Source: Microbacterium arabinogalactanolyticum
GTDB lineage: Bacteria > Actinomycetota > Actinomycetes > Actinomycetales > Microbacteriaceae
Direction of reading: 5' to 3'
NCBI RefSeq assembly: GCF_030268005.1
Contig: NZ_BRZC01000007.1
Span: forward strand, 372,001 to 436,000
DNA length: 64,000 nt
The notes under the pieces are model-generated. The model saw only the letters and a program-made list of their open reading frames with translations. It had not been told where the DNA came from and searched no databases. The position numbers and the translations under genes were made by a program. Each line of letters starts with the position of its first letter. Positions within the stretch are counted from its first letter, which is position 1. This document shows, piece by piece, positions 1 through 9,137 of this stretch.

Positions 1-237
1 AGCGACGATGGCGTCCGTCTCGCCGACGGCGTCGGCGATCAGCGTGCGCAGGGTCTTCTCGGCATCCGGGTGGGCCGAGTACTCCAGTGCGACGACCGGG
101 GTGGCGGCGTCCTCGTCATTGTCGCGGACGCGGCCGACGAAGGTGATCTCGGCGCCCATGCGAGGGTCGTCGACGGCGGCACGGTGGGCGTCGATGTCGA
201 GCGGCTCGGTGCTGATCTGCGCGAGGCGGATGGTCAT
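1..237 (-). CDS. moaE: Molybdopterin synthase catalytic subunit MoaE (3' end outside window)
   Basis: The first 79 residues are visible, starting MTIRLAQISTEPLD; the rest lies beyond base 1. MoaE is the large subunit of molybdopterin synthase, which moves sulfur from MoaD onto precursor Z (cPMP) to make molybdopterin in the cytoplasm. Seen here are the conserved early stretch TFVGRVRDND and the LEYSAHPDAEK segment typical of MoaE. The start ATG (235-237) overlaps the stop of moaB as ATGA, so the two genes are translationally coupled in one transcript. Family assignment is from motif memory; the C-terminal active-site lysines cannot be checked. Confidence 0.85.
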   Translation of the reverse strand, partial: MTIRLAQISTEPLDIDAHRAAVDDPRMGAEITFVGRVRDNDEDAATPVVALEYSAHPDAEKTLRTLIADAVGETDAIVA

Positions 238-713
238 CGATGGTCCTCCCCTTCGAGCTGCCCGAGCGCGTGGTGCGCGATCTCGAGCACGAGTCGGATG
301 CCGTCGGTGACGGCTGCGGTCGAACCGGGGAGGTTGACGATGAGTGCGTTCCCGGCGACGCCCGCGAGTCCGCGGGAGAGCAGGGCCGCAGGCTTCTCGG
401 CGGCGCCTCGGCGGCGCAGCTCCTCGGCGATGCCCGGCAGCTCGCGGTCGAGCACGCGGGCGGTTCCCTCGGGGGTGCGGTCACGCGGGCCGATGCCGGT
501 GCCGCCGGTGGTGACGATCAGGCGGATGCCGCGCTGCAGCGTCTCGCTCAGTGCGCGCTCGACCTCATCGGCGTCGTCCGGGATGATGATCGCGTCGTCG
601 CAGTCGAAGCCGGCGGCGCGGAGCGCCGCGACGCCGATGGGCCCGGATGCGTCCGCGCGCTCACCGCGGGCGGAGCGGTCCGAGACGGTGATGACTGCGG
701 CTGCCGGCGACAT
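234..713 (-). CDS. moaB: Molybdenum cofactor biosynthesis protein MoaB/MogA family
   Basis: 159 residues, the usual length for MoaB/MogA, which bind molybdopterin and adenylate it before molybdenum insertion. The MoCF-binding core is clear: VITVSDRSARG at the N terminus, the TTGGTGIGPRDRTPEGT loop around residues 68-84, and NLPGSTAAV near residue 125. A -10 box TAGGCT lies at 720-725 on the minus strand, six bases before the ATG, so the gene probably has a leaderless transcript. It is followed by moaE with an ATGA overlap. Whether it works as MoaB or MogA cannot be told from sequence alone. Confidence 0.88.
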   Translation of the reverse strand: MSPAAAVITVSDRSARGERADASGPIGVAALRAAGFDCDDAIIIPDDADEVERALSETLQRGIRLIVTTGGTGIGPRDRTPEGTARVLDRELPGIAEELRRRGAAEKPAALLSRGLAGVAGNALIVNLPGSTAAVTDGIRLVLEIAHHALGQLEGEDHR

Positions 714-847
714 GCCTTCAGCCTAGCGAGGGCCCCTGCTACCGGCGCCTTCCAGCACTCGCGCTGCGCCGAGCATCCCATCGACACTGAAGACCGGAAA
801 GCCCCAGTTCAACTCCGAAAAGCAGTTCAGGATCTCTCTTCCATCCT

Positions 848-867
848 TCGAACATATGTACTACACT
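848..867 (+). promoter_or_regulatory. LexA-like SOS box overlapping the -10 of the HNH endonuclease gene
   Basis: Bases 848-863 read TCGAACATATGTACTA. The mycobacterial/actinobacterial LexA consensus is TCGAAC-N4-GTTCGA; the left half is perfect and the right half matches four of six bases. A -10 box TACACT sits at 862-867 and the preferred ATG is at 874, so bound LexA would cover the promoter of a leaderless transcript. Inference from consensus only. Confidence 0.5.
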
Positions 868-873
868 GTAAGC

Positions 874-2664
874 ATGATCCAGGACTTCGATGCACTCCAC
901 CGGCAGCGGGTCGCGCTGCTGGATGCGTGGGTGTCGAAGCAGCATGAGATCGCCCGCCTGCAGGCCGAGGCCGCGGAGATCCTCGCGGATCGGTGGGAGC
1001 TGTTCGAGCAGGAGCTCCAGGTCGAGCCCGTGCACGCGCGATCCATCGAGAGATCGATGCTGGCGCAGTACGCGGCCACCGGACACATGTCGAAGGGGTC
1101 GATGGAGTTCGCGTTCACCGATGCGCGGATGCTGCGCCAGTTCCCTGCCGTGCGCGCCGCGTTCGCCGACGGGAGAGTCACGCCGTCGCATGTGCGCGAG
1201 ATCATCCGCGAATCGCAGCCGGTGCGTGAGGCGATCGACACCGGCCAGATCACCCCTGACACGCTCGCGCTGTACGAGCAGGCCTGCCTGGAAGTCGCCG
1301 AACGCGACACCGCGGCGCGCACCAGAGCGCATGCTCGGCAGGTCGCCGCAGCGCTGGCCGGGCTGACCGTCACCGAGCAGCAGCAGAAGGCGTTCTCCGA
1401 ACGGACCGTCACCGTCCGTTCCGTCGGCGACGGCCTCGCACTGCTGCAGGCCGTGCTTCCCGAGCATCTCGCCGTCGCGATCTACGACCGGCTCACGAAG
1501 ATGGCCGAGCACCTGTGCGGGCATCCCGAAGACCGCAACCTGCCGGCTGAGGAGCCGACCGAGGCTCAGTGGGCGGCTTGGGAAGCCGAATGGGCCAGTG
1601 CCGAGCATTCGGAGCAGGCCCTGTTCGAGGAGATCGCCCGCATCGCCGCCGCAGAGTCAGAGGCAGCCGCGGCCGAAGCTGAGGAGGCGGATGGCACGCA
1701 GGCACATGAGGAGCAGGCTCCAGACTCGGCCCTCGCAGAGGCCGACTGCCCCGCGAGCGACTGCCCCGCGAGCGACGGCCCCGCGGTCCACGGCGCCGAT
1801 GCTGCACCCGCGGGCTCCTCCTGCAGCGATGCGGATGCCGATATCGAAGCCACCTTCCAGGAGCTGATCGCCCGCCATCTCGACGCGGATGGCTTCTGGC
1901 CTGACGACGACGATCCCGATCCCGGCGGGCCGCCACCTGAACCGGACCTGGGTCGCTGGACGGACCCGCAGTTCGATCCGGACAGCCCCTGCATCACCCG
2001 CCTCCCAGACGAACTCCGGACGTTCGATCAGCTGCGCGCCGACCTGCTCACCGACCTTCTGCTGGCCAGCGACCCGTCAGAGGCGCACGGCGCGGGGCTC
2101 GACGGCATCCGGGCGACCATCCAGGTCACCGTCTCCGCCACGACCCTGATCGGTCAGGATGACCGGCCCGGCGAGTTGGACGGGCACGGGCCGATCCGCC
2201 CTGAGGTCGCTCGAGCCCTCGCCGGCAGCACGAAGGGATGGACCCGGCTGTTCCTCGACTCGGAGGGGTTCGTCACCCAGACCGACACCTACACGCCGAC
2301 CGAACCGATGGTCAGGTTCCTGCGCGCGAGGGACCAGCACTGCCGCTTCCCCGGCTGCCGCCAGCCCATCCACCGATGCGAGCGGGATCACAACGAGGAC
2401 TGGGCACTCGGCGGTTCGACGTCGATCGACAATCTTGCCCACTTCTGCAAGACCCACCACACGCTCAAGCATCCGGACCTCCCCGACTTCGCCCGCTGGA
2501 CCGCACGCCAGGCCCCTGACCGGACCGTGCAGTGGACCGACCCCGACGGCCGCACCCACCGCGACGTCGAACGGCCACGCGTCATGTTCGTCCCGACCGA
2601 CTCGCTTCGGAGCATCTGGACAGATACGCCCCTGACGCTGGAGGACGCCGGATCGCCTTTCTGA
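874..2664 (+). CDS. DUF222 / HNH endonuclease domain protein (13E12-repeat family)
   Basis: 596 residues from the ATG at 874; an in-frame ATG at 856 lies inside the likely operator and promoter and is less likely. The N-terminal two thirds is the alpha-helical DUF222 region. A long acidic, alanine-rich linker (about residues 245-350) contains a tandem repeat of the CPASD type encoded by repeated 15-base units near 1743-1790. The C terminus carries the HNH nuclease fold: CRFPGCRQPIHRCERDH (about residues 490-506), then N and C..HH in HFCKTHHTLKH. Relatives occur in many copies in actinobacteria, and several mycobacterial 13E12 genes are LexA-controlled. A role in DNA repair or recombination is likely but unproven. 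Confidence 0.85.
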   Translation: MIQDFDALHRQRVALLDAWVSKQHEIARLQAEAAEILADRWELFEQELQVEPVHARSIERSMLAQYAATGHMSKGSMEFAFTDARMLRQFPAVRAAFADGRVTPSHVREIIRESQPVREAIDTGQITPDTLALYEQACLEVAERDTAARTRAHARQVAAALAGLTVTEQQQKAFSERTVTVRSVGDGLALLQAVLPEHLAVAIYDRLTKMAEHLCGHPEDRNLPAEEPTEAQWAAWEAEWASAEHSEQALFEEIARIAAAESEAAAAEAEEADGTQAHEEQAPDSALAEADCPASDCPASDGPAVHGADAAPAGSSCSDADADIEATFQELIARHLDADGFWPDDDDPDPGGPPPEPDLGRWTDPQFDPDSPCITRLPDELRTFDQLRADLLTDLLLASDPSEAHGAGLDGIRATIQVTVSATTLIGQDDRPGELDGHGPIRPEVARALAGSTKGWTRLFLDSEGFVTQTDTYTPTEPMVRFLRARDQHCRFPGCRQPIHRCERDHNEDWALGGSTSIDNLAHFCKTHHTLKHPDLPDFARWTARQAPDRTVQWTDPDGRTHRDVERPRVMFVPTDSLRSIWTDTPLTLEDAGSPF

Positions 2665-2700
2665 CGAGGAACGAGGTGTTCCGTCCAGGATCGCGAAGCT

Positions 2701-3333
2701 TCACCCAGGACACGGCCCCGACAGGGCATCCACCACCGCCGTCGCGTCGTCCTGGAAGCGCGCGTAGTGCTCCTGGTCGGCGTTGATCTGCACCCGGTGG
2801 ATGGCGTGCGAAGGCGGCAGCTGCTGCCAGCCCGCGATCTTCCCCAGACGCACGTAGAACTTCGTCGCGGCGGTGGCAGGATCCATCCGCTCCTCATCGC
2901 TACCCCACCACTTCTGCTGCTGGAACAGCCCGATGCTGGACGTGCGGCTGCCGTCGGGGTTCCTGACGCCCGAGGTCTCCCAGTCGCCGTAGCCGATGTT
3001 GTGCAGCGAGCTCTCCCCCATCGCCGCCATGACGCCCAGCACCTGGCCGTCACGCCCGAAGCCCAGAGTTCGCGCGGTGCTCACGATGATCGCCGCGTTC
3101 ATGAGCTGGTCGCCGCTCCACCCGGCCACGCCCTGATCGGGGAACGTCTGAGGCCGCTCTGCGCAGTACCGCTCGCCCCGCGGAGCAGTGAGCAGCCCCA
3201 CCCCCACGAACACGGCGGAGAGAGCCAGAGCGACGGAGATCGTGATCGCTCCGATCCGCAGCATCCGCTTCCTCTCCCGGCGACGACGAGCGCGGCGGCG
3301 CAGCACGGTGGCGCGGGATCGGCGCTGACTCAC
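2701..3333 (-). CDS. Membrane-anchored lytic-transglycosylase/lysozyme-like protein
   Basis: 210 residues from a GTG (3331-3333) that overlaps the rhomboid stop as GTGA. A basic N terminus (RRRARRRRERKR) is followed by one membrane segment (about residues 25-45), then an exported domain. That domain has the layout of lysozyme-like modules in actinobacterial M23-type cell-wall hydrolases: a helix with NAAIIVSTARTLGFG, a probable catalytic Glu in AAMGESSLHNIGYGDW, SIGLFQQQKWWG, and the repeat of a small helix ending VVDALSGPCPG. It probably cleaves or binds peptidoglycan at the cell surface. Two cysteines (YCAER and the C-terminal GPCPG) could form a disulfide. Coupling to a rhomboid protease suggests co-expression; a functional link is only a guess. 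Confidence 0.7.
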   Translation of the reverse strand: MSQRRSRATVLRRRARRRRERKRMLRIGAITISVALALSAVFVGVGLLTAPRGERYCAERPQTFPDQGVAGWSGDQLMNAAIIVSTARTLGFGRDGQVLGVMAAMGESSLHNIGYGDWETSGVRNPDGSRTSSIGLFQQQKWWGSDEERMDPATAATKFYVRLGKIAGWQQLPPSHAIHRVQINADQEHYARFQDDATAVVDALSGPCPG

Positions 3334-3929
3334 GCGGCCGGGTCCCTCCGCCTGCCGATGAAGGCCACCAGCCCGCCGCCGATCGCACCGAACAGGTGCG
3401 CCTGCCAGGAGACGCCGGGGCCCGCCCCGAAGATGCCGGTCAGCACCGTGGTGCCGTAGAGCACGATGACGATCACCGCGATGCCCGCGTAGGCGATGCG
3501 GTGCGCGAGGCGCCCCGGCGCGATGACGCGCAGCACGACGTACCCGAAGTAGCCGAACACCAGCACGGATGCTCCGACAGTGAGCGTCCCCGGTGCGTTG
3601 AGCAGCCAGGTCCCGGCGCCTCCGACCAGTGCGACCACCGCCGTCACCAGCCAGAACCGCCTCGCGCCCTCGACGGCGACGAGGCATCCGAGGATGAGGA
3701 ACGGCACCGAGTTGCCGATCAGGTGTGTCCAGCTCGCGTGCAGCAGCGGACCCAGCACGAGGCCCTGCAGGCTGCCGAGATCCCATGACCGCAGCCCCCA
3801 GCCGACGAAGGTGCCAGGCAGCACGGCATCCGCGAGCTGGATCGCCCACATCAGCGCGAGCAGGCCGATCGGCGCGAGGAAGCGCGTCGCCTTCGGCGAG
3901 CGCGCGACGGGAGGAGCGGTTGCTGTCAC
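3330..3929 (-). CDS. Rhomboid family intramembrane serine protease
   Basis: 199 residues from the GTG at 3927-3929 (GAGGATC upstream); the frame stays open further upstream but without coding character. About six membrane segments. The catalytic Ser lies in the GAS of TVGASVLVFGYFGY (GxS motif in TM4), the His in SWQAHLFGAIGGGL (TM6), and HLIGNSVPFLILG matches the conserved H..N of TM2. The family cuts substrate proteins within or near the membrane. The stop overlaps the start of the lytic-transglycosylase-like gene downstream, so the two form an operon. Confidence 0.88.
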   Translation of the reverse strand: MTATAPPVARSPKATRFLAPIGLLALMWAIQLADAVLPGTFVGWGLRSWDLGSLQGLVLGPLLHASWTHLIGNSVPFLILGCLVAVEGARRFWLVTAVVALVGGAGTWLLNAPGTLTVGASVLVFGYFGYVVLRVIAPGRLAHRIAYAGIAVIVIVLYGTTVLTGIFGAGPGVSWQAHLFGAIGGGLVAFIGRRRDPAA

Positions 3930-4014
3930 ACGACGATCCTCGCAGGTGCGCTGGGGAGTGGACTGAGCGCGCACGCCGACGCGTGTGTCCGTCCCCGCCC
4001 GTAGCATCACGCTC

Positions 4015-4902
4015 ATGGGCCCGTTGACTCGTGACAAGAGGATCGCACTGCTCGATGCGCCGTCCAACCTCGGCCTGCGACCGCCCGCGGACGGCGTCGC
4101 CCCGGGGTGCTACAAGGCGCCGTGGGCATTGCGCGACGCCGGGCTGCTCCCTCGCCTCGGCGCGAACGATGCCGGTGCCGTGGTCCCGCCGCGCTACGTC
4201 TCGACGTGGTCGCCGGGTGCCGGCGTGCGCAACGGCAGAGCCATCGCGACCTACGCGGGCAGACTCGCCTCGCGCATCGGCGGAATACTGGATGCCGGCG
4301 AACTGCCGGTCGTGCTCGGAGGCGACTGCTCGATCCTGCTCGGCCCTGCTCTGGCGCTGCGCCGGAGAGGACGTTTCGGTCTGGCCTTCATCGACGCTCA
4401 CGACGACTTCCGGCACCTCGGCAACTCACCGCACGTCGGCGCGGCGGCTGGAGAAGAACTGGCACTCGTCATCGGGCGAGGCGAGGACTACCTGACCGAC
4501 ATCGACGGCCTGCGCCCGTATTTCCGGGAAGAGGACATCGTCGCCATCGGTGTTCGTGATCCCCAGATCTTCGCGGACTTCACCGAAAGCGATATCGCTC
4601 TCGTCTCGGGGGTGGACGGGCCGGCGGATGCTGCGCGCGACGTCCTCGTCAGGGACGAGCTCGACGGGTTCTGGATCCACGTGGATGCCGACATCCTCGA
4701 CCCGTCCGTCCTGCCGGCCGTCGACTCCCCCGAGCCCGGCGGACTCAGCCCAGATCAGCTCATCGACCTGCTCGCAGGCCTTCTCGCGTTGCCCGGAGCG
4801 ATCGGCATGGAGTTGACCGTGTTCGATCCTGACCTCGACGAGGACGGAGCTCAGGCGGCCCTTCTCACGGACATCCTCGTGGAAGCGGCGAGCCGGCGCT
4901 GA
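4015..4902 (+). CDS. Arginase/agmatinase/formimidoylglutamase family hydrolase
   Basis: 295 residues, typical for the ureohydrolase fold. The Mn-binding motifs are all present: GGDCS (about residue 102), DAHDDF (about 126), and HVDADILDPSVLPAVDSPEPGG split around residues 222-243. These enzymes hydrolyse guanidino compounds to urea or formamide. Substrate is not decided by sequence; no arginine or histidine genes are beside it. The ATG at 4015 is seven bases after a -10 box TAGCAT (4002-4007), pointing to a leaderless single-gene transcript divergent from the rhomboid gene. Confidence 0.85.
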   Translation: MGPLTRDKRIALLDAPSNLGLRPPADGVAPGCYKAPWALRDAGLLPRLGANDAGAVVPPRYVSTWSPGAGVRNGRAIATYAGRLASRIGGILDAGELPVVLGGDCSILLGPALALRRRGRFGLAFIDAHDDFRHLGNSPHVGAAAGEELALVIGRGEDYLTDIDGLRPYFREEDIVAIGVRDPQIFADFTESDIALVSGVDGPADAARDVLVRDELDGFWIHVDADILDPSVLPAVDSPEPGGLSPDQLIDLLAGLLALPGAIGMELTVFDPDLDEDGAQAALLTDILVEAASRR

Positions 4903-4983
4903 ACCGGCAACGACTGCGCTCGAGCGCCTCTGACAACGGGCTTCTGCGCGGCACGGTGCACGGGCATCAGGGCAAAAGAAAAG

Positions 4984-5070
4984 ACCCTCCGCGCACCCGA
5001 CAGAGCCCGGTTACCCTTGCTACGTTTCCGTCCTGGGGGAATTGGCCTGGATGCCGTCACGCGGAGAGCC
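4984..5070 (-). ncRNA. ffs: Signal recognition particle RNA (4.5S, ffs)
   Basis: On the minus strand the conserved SRP helix-8 core is visible: CCAGG, then ACG closing a GAAA tetraloop with CGT, then AGCAAGG (about 5012-5035). The ends pair as CTCTCCGCG (5' end, near 5062-5070) with CGCGGAGGG (3' end, near 4984-4993), giving the rod shape of a small bacterial SRP RNA. A -10 box TAGACT lies at 5078-5083, seven bases upstream, and a T-rich tail (TCTTTTCTTTT, about 4975-4985) follows the closing stem as a terminator. The RNA binds Ffh for co-translational protein targeting. Confidence 0.88.
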
Positions 5071-5166
5071 GTCCACGAGTCTACCCGACCGGAGGGGCGC
5101 CCTTGACCGCCGGTCCGCGCTCCGCTCGCTCAATGACCGGAGACTCCCCCGCTACGCTCGATCACG

Positions 5167-8058
5167 ATGACACCGCAGCCCGGACCGCTCGCCGACTGGC
5201 GGTACGACGGCGAGCTGCGCTCCTACCAGTCCGAGGTGCTGGCGCAGATACCGGCTTCCCCGGCGGACGCCGCGATGCACATCGTCGCACCGCCCGGATC
5301 CGGCAAGACACTGCTCGGCCTTCTGCTGGCGGTGCGCGAGCAGCGTCGCGCACTCGTGCTCGCCCCGACGGTCACGATCCGAGAGCAGTGGGTGCGCACG
5401 GCACGCTCCCTCACAACGGACGAGGCCCGCGTCGGAGACGACCCCACGGTGCTCGCCGACCTCACGGTGCTGACTTATCAGCTGCTGAGCGTCACGGGCG
5501 ACAGCTCCCCCTTCGACGACCTCGCCCGGGCGCAGTGGGCTGACGAGCTGGCCGCGGCGGGCCGCACCGAGGCGGATGCCGCGACCTGGCTCGCCACGAT
5601 CGCGATCGACAACCGGGCGCAGTATCTGCGCGGCATCCGCAAGCGCGCCGCCTCGCTCCGCCGCCGCTTCGCGCAGGCGCGGCCCGACCTTCTCGCCCGG
5701 GTACTGCATCCGAACGCGCTCGCCCTGATCGAGCGCATCGTCGACGCCGGCGTCGACACGATCGTGCTCGACGAGTGCCACCATCTTCTGGATCACTGGG
5801 CGATCGTCGTCGCCTACCTGCGGGCGCGGATCCGCGAGCGCGGCGGGAGCGGCCTGCTCATCGGCCTGACGGCGACGCTGCCCTCCCCCGACGACGGCAC
5901 CGGGTTCGAGAACTACACCGGCCTGCTCGGCGATGTCGACTACGAGGTGCCGACCCCGGCGGTCGTGAAGGAGGGGCACCTCGCGCCGTACCGCTCGTAC
6001 GTGCGCTTCACCGAGCCGGTCCCGCAGGAGGCGCACTTCATCCGCCGGAGCGAGGCGCAGCTGCACGAGCTCATGGCGCAGGTGCTCGCCTCCCCCGACG
6101 GCATCGCCTACCTCGAGGCACAGCTGCAACCGGCCGCTCCTGTGCAGGATGCGGAGGTGGATGCCGATCAGCATCCGCTCCCGCCCGAGGAGATCGCCCG
6201 CCGTGGGATCGACCGTGCCCTCAGCGACGACTTCCCCCTAACCCGCACCTGCGGCGCCGTGCTGCGGGCGATCGCGCCCGAGCATCCGCTCGCAGCGCTT
6301 CTCGATCCGCAGCTCTTCGGCCGGGCGAGCACCGACGATCTGCTGCTGGTGCTGTCCCGCTTCGCCCTCGCGCGGCTGCTGCCCGACCCCGCCGCACGCG
6401 ACCAGTGGCGCTACGTGAAAGGCGCGCTGGCCGACTTCGGGCTGCATCTGACGGATCGCGGCATCCGCCGGGGACGCAACCCGCTCGAGGCCACGCTGTC
6501 GACCTCGGTGGGGAAGGATCACGCCGCGGTCGACATCCTGCGGGACGAGCTGCGCTCCCCCGACGGCGGGCGCATCCGCGCGGTGGTCGTCACGGATGTC
6601 GTGGAGGCCGGCGACAATCGCGGCCTCACCGGGGATGCCGCGCCCGGCGCCCTGCGTGTGTTCGACCTGCTGGCATCCGAGCCGGAGACCGCCGCGCTCA
6701 CGCCGGTGCTGCTCACGGCTCAGCACCTGTGCACGACCGCCGCGGATGCCGAGCGCATCGCGAGCGCGCTGAGCCCGATGCTCGACACCGCGGTCGAGAT
6801 CGAGGACGGATTCGGCCCCACCCGGGTGCTGCGCGTGCCGGGCTTCGGCGGCGGGCGGCTGGTCGCCGCCGTGTCGCAGCTCGTGACCGACGGCAGCGTG
6901 CGGCTGCTGGTGGGCACGCGCGGGCTGCTCGGTGAGGGCTGGGACTGCCCCGCCGTGAACACGCTGATCGATCTGACCAGCGTGGCGACGAGCGTCGGCA
7001 CGCAGCAGCTGCGCGGTCGCACGCTGCGACTGGATCCGGCGTGGCCCGAAAAGGTCGCTCACAACTGGTCGGTCGTCTGCCTCATCCCACCGCATGTGGA
7101 GCTGGATGACGTCGCCGAACTGACCCGGCTGCGCCGCCGCCACGATCACCTCTGGGGGCTGAGCGCCGACGACCACGCCCGCGTGATCACAGGTCTCGGC
7201 GCCGCGCTCGATGCGCCCGCGCAGGCGCTTCTCGATCGCATCGTGGCGAAGGACGCGACCGCCTCGATCGCGCAACTGAACGAGGCCGTCCGGGCCGGGA
7301 TGCGGTCGCGAGCGCAGACGCTGTCCGACTGGCGCGTCGGCGAGCCGTACGAGGCCAGGGAGCGCGACGTGGTGGCCGTGCGCAGCATCCGTCGCTCCGA
7401 GCTGGTGCAGACCCTGCCCGCGGTGGCTGCGGGCGCGACGCCCTCACTGCTGTTCAGCGCGCTGACCGGCGGTGGCGTGGTCGGCATGGGCAGCGGCTTC
7501 CTGGGCTGGGATCCGCCGCTCGCGTTCGGGATCGGCGCCGCCCTCGGCGCGCTCTTCCCCGCGAGCCTTCGGCTGGGCGCGATCACGAAAGCGGTGCGGC
7601 AGCGGCGCGATCCCGCGCAGACATATCGCGCGGCCGCGCAAACGGTCGGTCAGGCGCTGCAGGATGCTGGCCGCGTCCCGCCGCTGCCGGAGGGAGCCAT
7701 CGAGGTCGAACTGCAGCGCCTTCTCGACGGCTCGTCACGTCTGCGGCTGGCCTTCCAGGGTCCGGCCCGGACGAGGCGGATGCTGGCGGATGCCGTGCAG
7801 GAGCTGTTCGGCCCGGTGCGCACGCCGCGCTTCCTGCTGCGTCTCCCCGGTCGCCGCTCTCCGGTGTTCCTTCCGGTCCCGACGCAGATCGCCCGGCGAC
7901 GAGCGGATGCCGAGCGCTTCCGCGACCTGTGGACGCAGGTCCTCGGTCCGTGTGAGCTCATCGAGCTGCAGGGCGAGGCGGGTCTGGTGACCCTCCGCGC
8001 CGCCCGCGCGCAGCCCGCCCGGTTGGACGAGGTGCCGCGCACCACGCTGTGGGGCTGA
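5167..8058 (+). CDS. Superfamily 2 DECH-box helicase with C-terminal hydrophobic segments
   Basis: 963 residues. Helicase motifs are in order: Q-type start LRSYQSEVL (17-25), Walker A PPGSGKT (42-48), DECH box VLDECHHL (about 200-207), motif III LTATLP (about 236), and motifs V-VI in GTRGLLGEGWDCPAVNTL and QQLRGRTLRL (about 578-620). This is the type III restriction/UvrB-like SF2 layout, ATP-driven on nucleic acid. After the helicase core, about residues 759-803 form two hydrophobic stretches (SLLFSALTGGGVVGMGSG and LAFGIGAALGALFPASLRLG) that look membrane-inserting, which is unusual for a helicase. The ATG follows a -10 TACGCT (5153-5158) by eight bases, so it is probably leaderless. No partner nuclease or methylase is adjacent. 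Confidence 0.8.
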   Translation: MTPQPGPLADWRYDGELRSYQSEVLAQIPASPADAAMHIVAPPGSGKTLLGLLLAVREQRRALVLAPTVTIREQWVRTARSLTTDEARVGDDPTVLADLTVLTYQLLSVTGDSSPFDDLARAQWADELAAAGRTEADAATWLATIAIDNRAQYLRGIRKRAASLRRRFAQARPDLLARVLHPNALALIERIVDAGVDTIVLDECHHLLDHWAIVVAYLRARIRERGGSGLLIGLTATLPSPDDGTGFENYTGLLGDVDYEVPTPAVVKEGHLAPYRSYVRFTEPVPQEAHFIRRSEAQLHELMAQVLASPDGIAYLEAQLQPAAPVQDAEVDADQHPLPPEEIARRGIDRALSDDFPLTRTCGAVLRAIAPEHPLAALLDPQLFGRASTDDLLLVLSRFALARLLPDPAARDQWRYVKGALADFGLHLTDRGIRRGRNPLEATLSTSVGKDHAAVDILRDELRSPDGGRIRAVVVTDVVEAGDNRGLTGDAAPGALRVFDLLASEPETAALTPVLLTAQHLCTTAADAERIASALSPMLDTAVEIEDGFGPTRVLRVPGFGGGRLVAAVSQLVTDGSVRLLVGTRGLLGEGWDCPAVNTLIDLTSVATSVGTQQLRGRTLRLDPAWPEKVAHNWSVVCLIPPHVELDDVAELTRLRRRHDHLWGLSADDHARVITGLGAALDAPAQALLDRIVAKDATASIAQLNEAVRAGMRSRAQTLSDWRVGEPYEARERDVVAVRSIRRSELVQTLPAVAAGATPSLLFSALTGGGVVGMGSGFLGWDPPLAFGIGAALGALFPASLRLGAITKAVRQRRDPAQTYRAAAQTVGQALQDAGRVPPLPEGAIEVELQRLLDGSSRLRLAFQGPARTRRMLADAVQELFGPVRTPRFLLRLPGRRSPVFLPVPTQIARRRADAERFRDLWTQVLGPCELIELQGEAGLVTLRAARAQPARLDEVPRTTLWG

Positions 8059-8124
8059 ACGCTCCCCCCGTTCACCTCCCCGCGTTACGATCAGAGTTCG
8101 CACCGTCGCGCAGGGAGCCACCGC

Positions 8125-9132
8125 ATGCCAGAGCAGATGACCGAGCAGAGCACCGCCCAGATCACGCCTGAGATCACCGCCGAGCGGTTCGCCGAGCACA
8201 CCTCGCAGATCATCGCCTCGGTGTCCTCCGTCATCGACGGCAAGCCCGAAGCCGTGCGCAGCGCGCTGACCTGCCTGTTCGCCGAGGGGCACCTGCTCAT
8301 CGAGGACGTCCCGGGCGTCGGCAAGACCATGCTCGCGCGCGCCCTCGCCGCCAGCGTGGACGCCACCGTCCGCCGCATCCAGTTCACCCCCGATCTGCTC
8401 CCCGGCGACGTGACCGGCGTGGCGGTGTACGACCCGGTGGCGCGCGAGTTCGAGTTCAAGCGCGGCGCCGTGTTCGCCAACATCGTGATCGCCGACGAGA
8501 TCAACCGCGCCTCGCCCAAGACCCAGTCCGCACTGCTGGAGGCCATGGAGGAGGGCCAGGTCACGGTCGACGGCTCCACCCATCACCTGCCCGCGCCCTT
8601 CCTCGTCGTCGCGACGCAGAACCCGCTCGAGATGGAGGGCACGTATCCGCTGCCCGAAGCTCAGCGCGACCGGTTCATGATGCGCATCTCGATGGGGTAC
8701 CCGGATGCCGCCGCCGAGACGCAGATGCTGCGCCAGCGCGAGACCTCCAACCCGCTCGCCGCGATCACGCCGGTGACGGATGCCGCCACCATCGGCGCCC
8801 TGATCGCCTGGACGCGACGGGTGCACGTCGCCGAATCCCTCGAGGAGTACGCCGTTGCGCTCGCCCAGGCCACCCGCCAGGACCCGAGCCTGCACCTGGG
8901 CGCGAGCCCCCGCGCGACGCTGCAGCTGGTCCGCGCGGCGAAGGTGCGCGCCGCGCTCGACGGACGCGAGTTCGTCGTGCCCGACGACATCGCCGACCTC
9001 GTGATCCCGGTCTTCGCCCACCGCCTGCTCGCCGCGCGCGGCGTGCACCGCGCCGGCACCCAGCCGGTCGAGGCCGCGCTGACCCAGATCATCTCCCGCG
9101 TGCCCGTGCCCTTCGCCGGCACCCGCCGCTGA
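8125..9132 (+). CDS. MoxR family AAA+ ATPase
   Basis: 335 residues. Walker A GVGKTM (about residues 64-69), Walker B with VIADEINRASPKTQSALLEAM (given here in parts: VIADEINRA, QSALLEAMEEGQV), and sensor region ATQNPLEMEGTYPLPEAQRD are those of MoxR ATPases, which act as chaperones for cofactor loading or complex assembly. RBS GGGAG precedes the ATG by a few bases. Next come a DUF58 protein (five bases downstream) and a membrane transglutaminase: the well-known MoxR-DUF58-TGase operon. Its target is not known. Confidence 0.9.
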   Translation: MPEQMTEQSTAQITPEITAERFAEHTSQIIASVSSVIDGKPEAVRSALTCLFAEGHLLIEDVPGVGKTMLARALAASVDATVRRIQFTPDLLPGDVTGVAVYDPVAREFEFKRGAVFANIVIADEINRASPKTQSALLEAMEEGQVTVDGSTHHLPAPFLVVATQNPLEMEGTYPLPEAQRDRFMMRISMGYPDAAAETQMLRQRETSNPLAAITPVTDAATIGALIAWTRRVHVAESLEEYAVALAQATRQDPSLHLGASPRATLQLVRAAKVRAALDGREFVVPDDIADLVIPVFAHRLLAARGVHRAGTQPVEAALTQIISRVPVPFAGTRR

Positions 9133-9137
9133 TCCCC

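Noticed and set aside
856..873. Earlier ATG at 856 as start of the HNH gene
   Set aside because: It lies inside the likely LexA box and before the -10 box, and adds only six unconserved residues.
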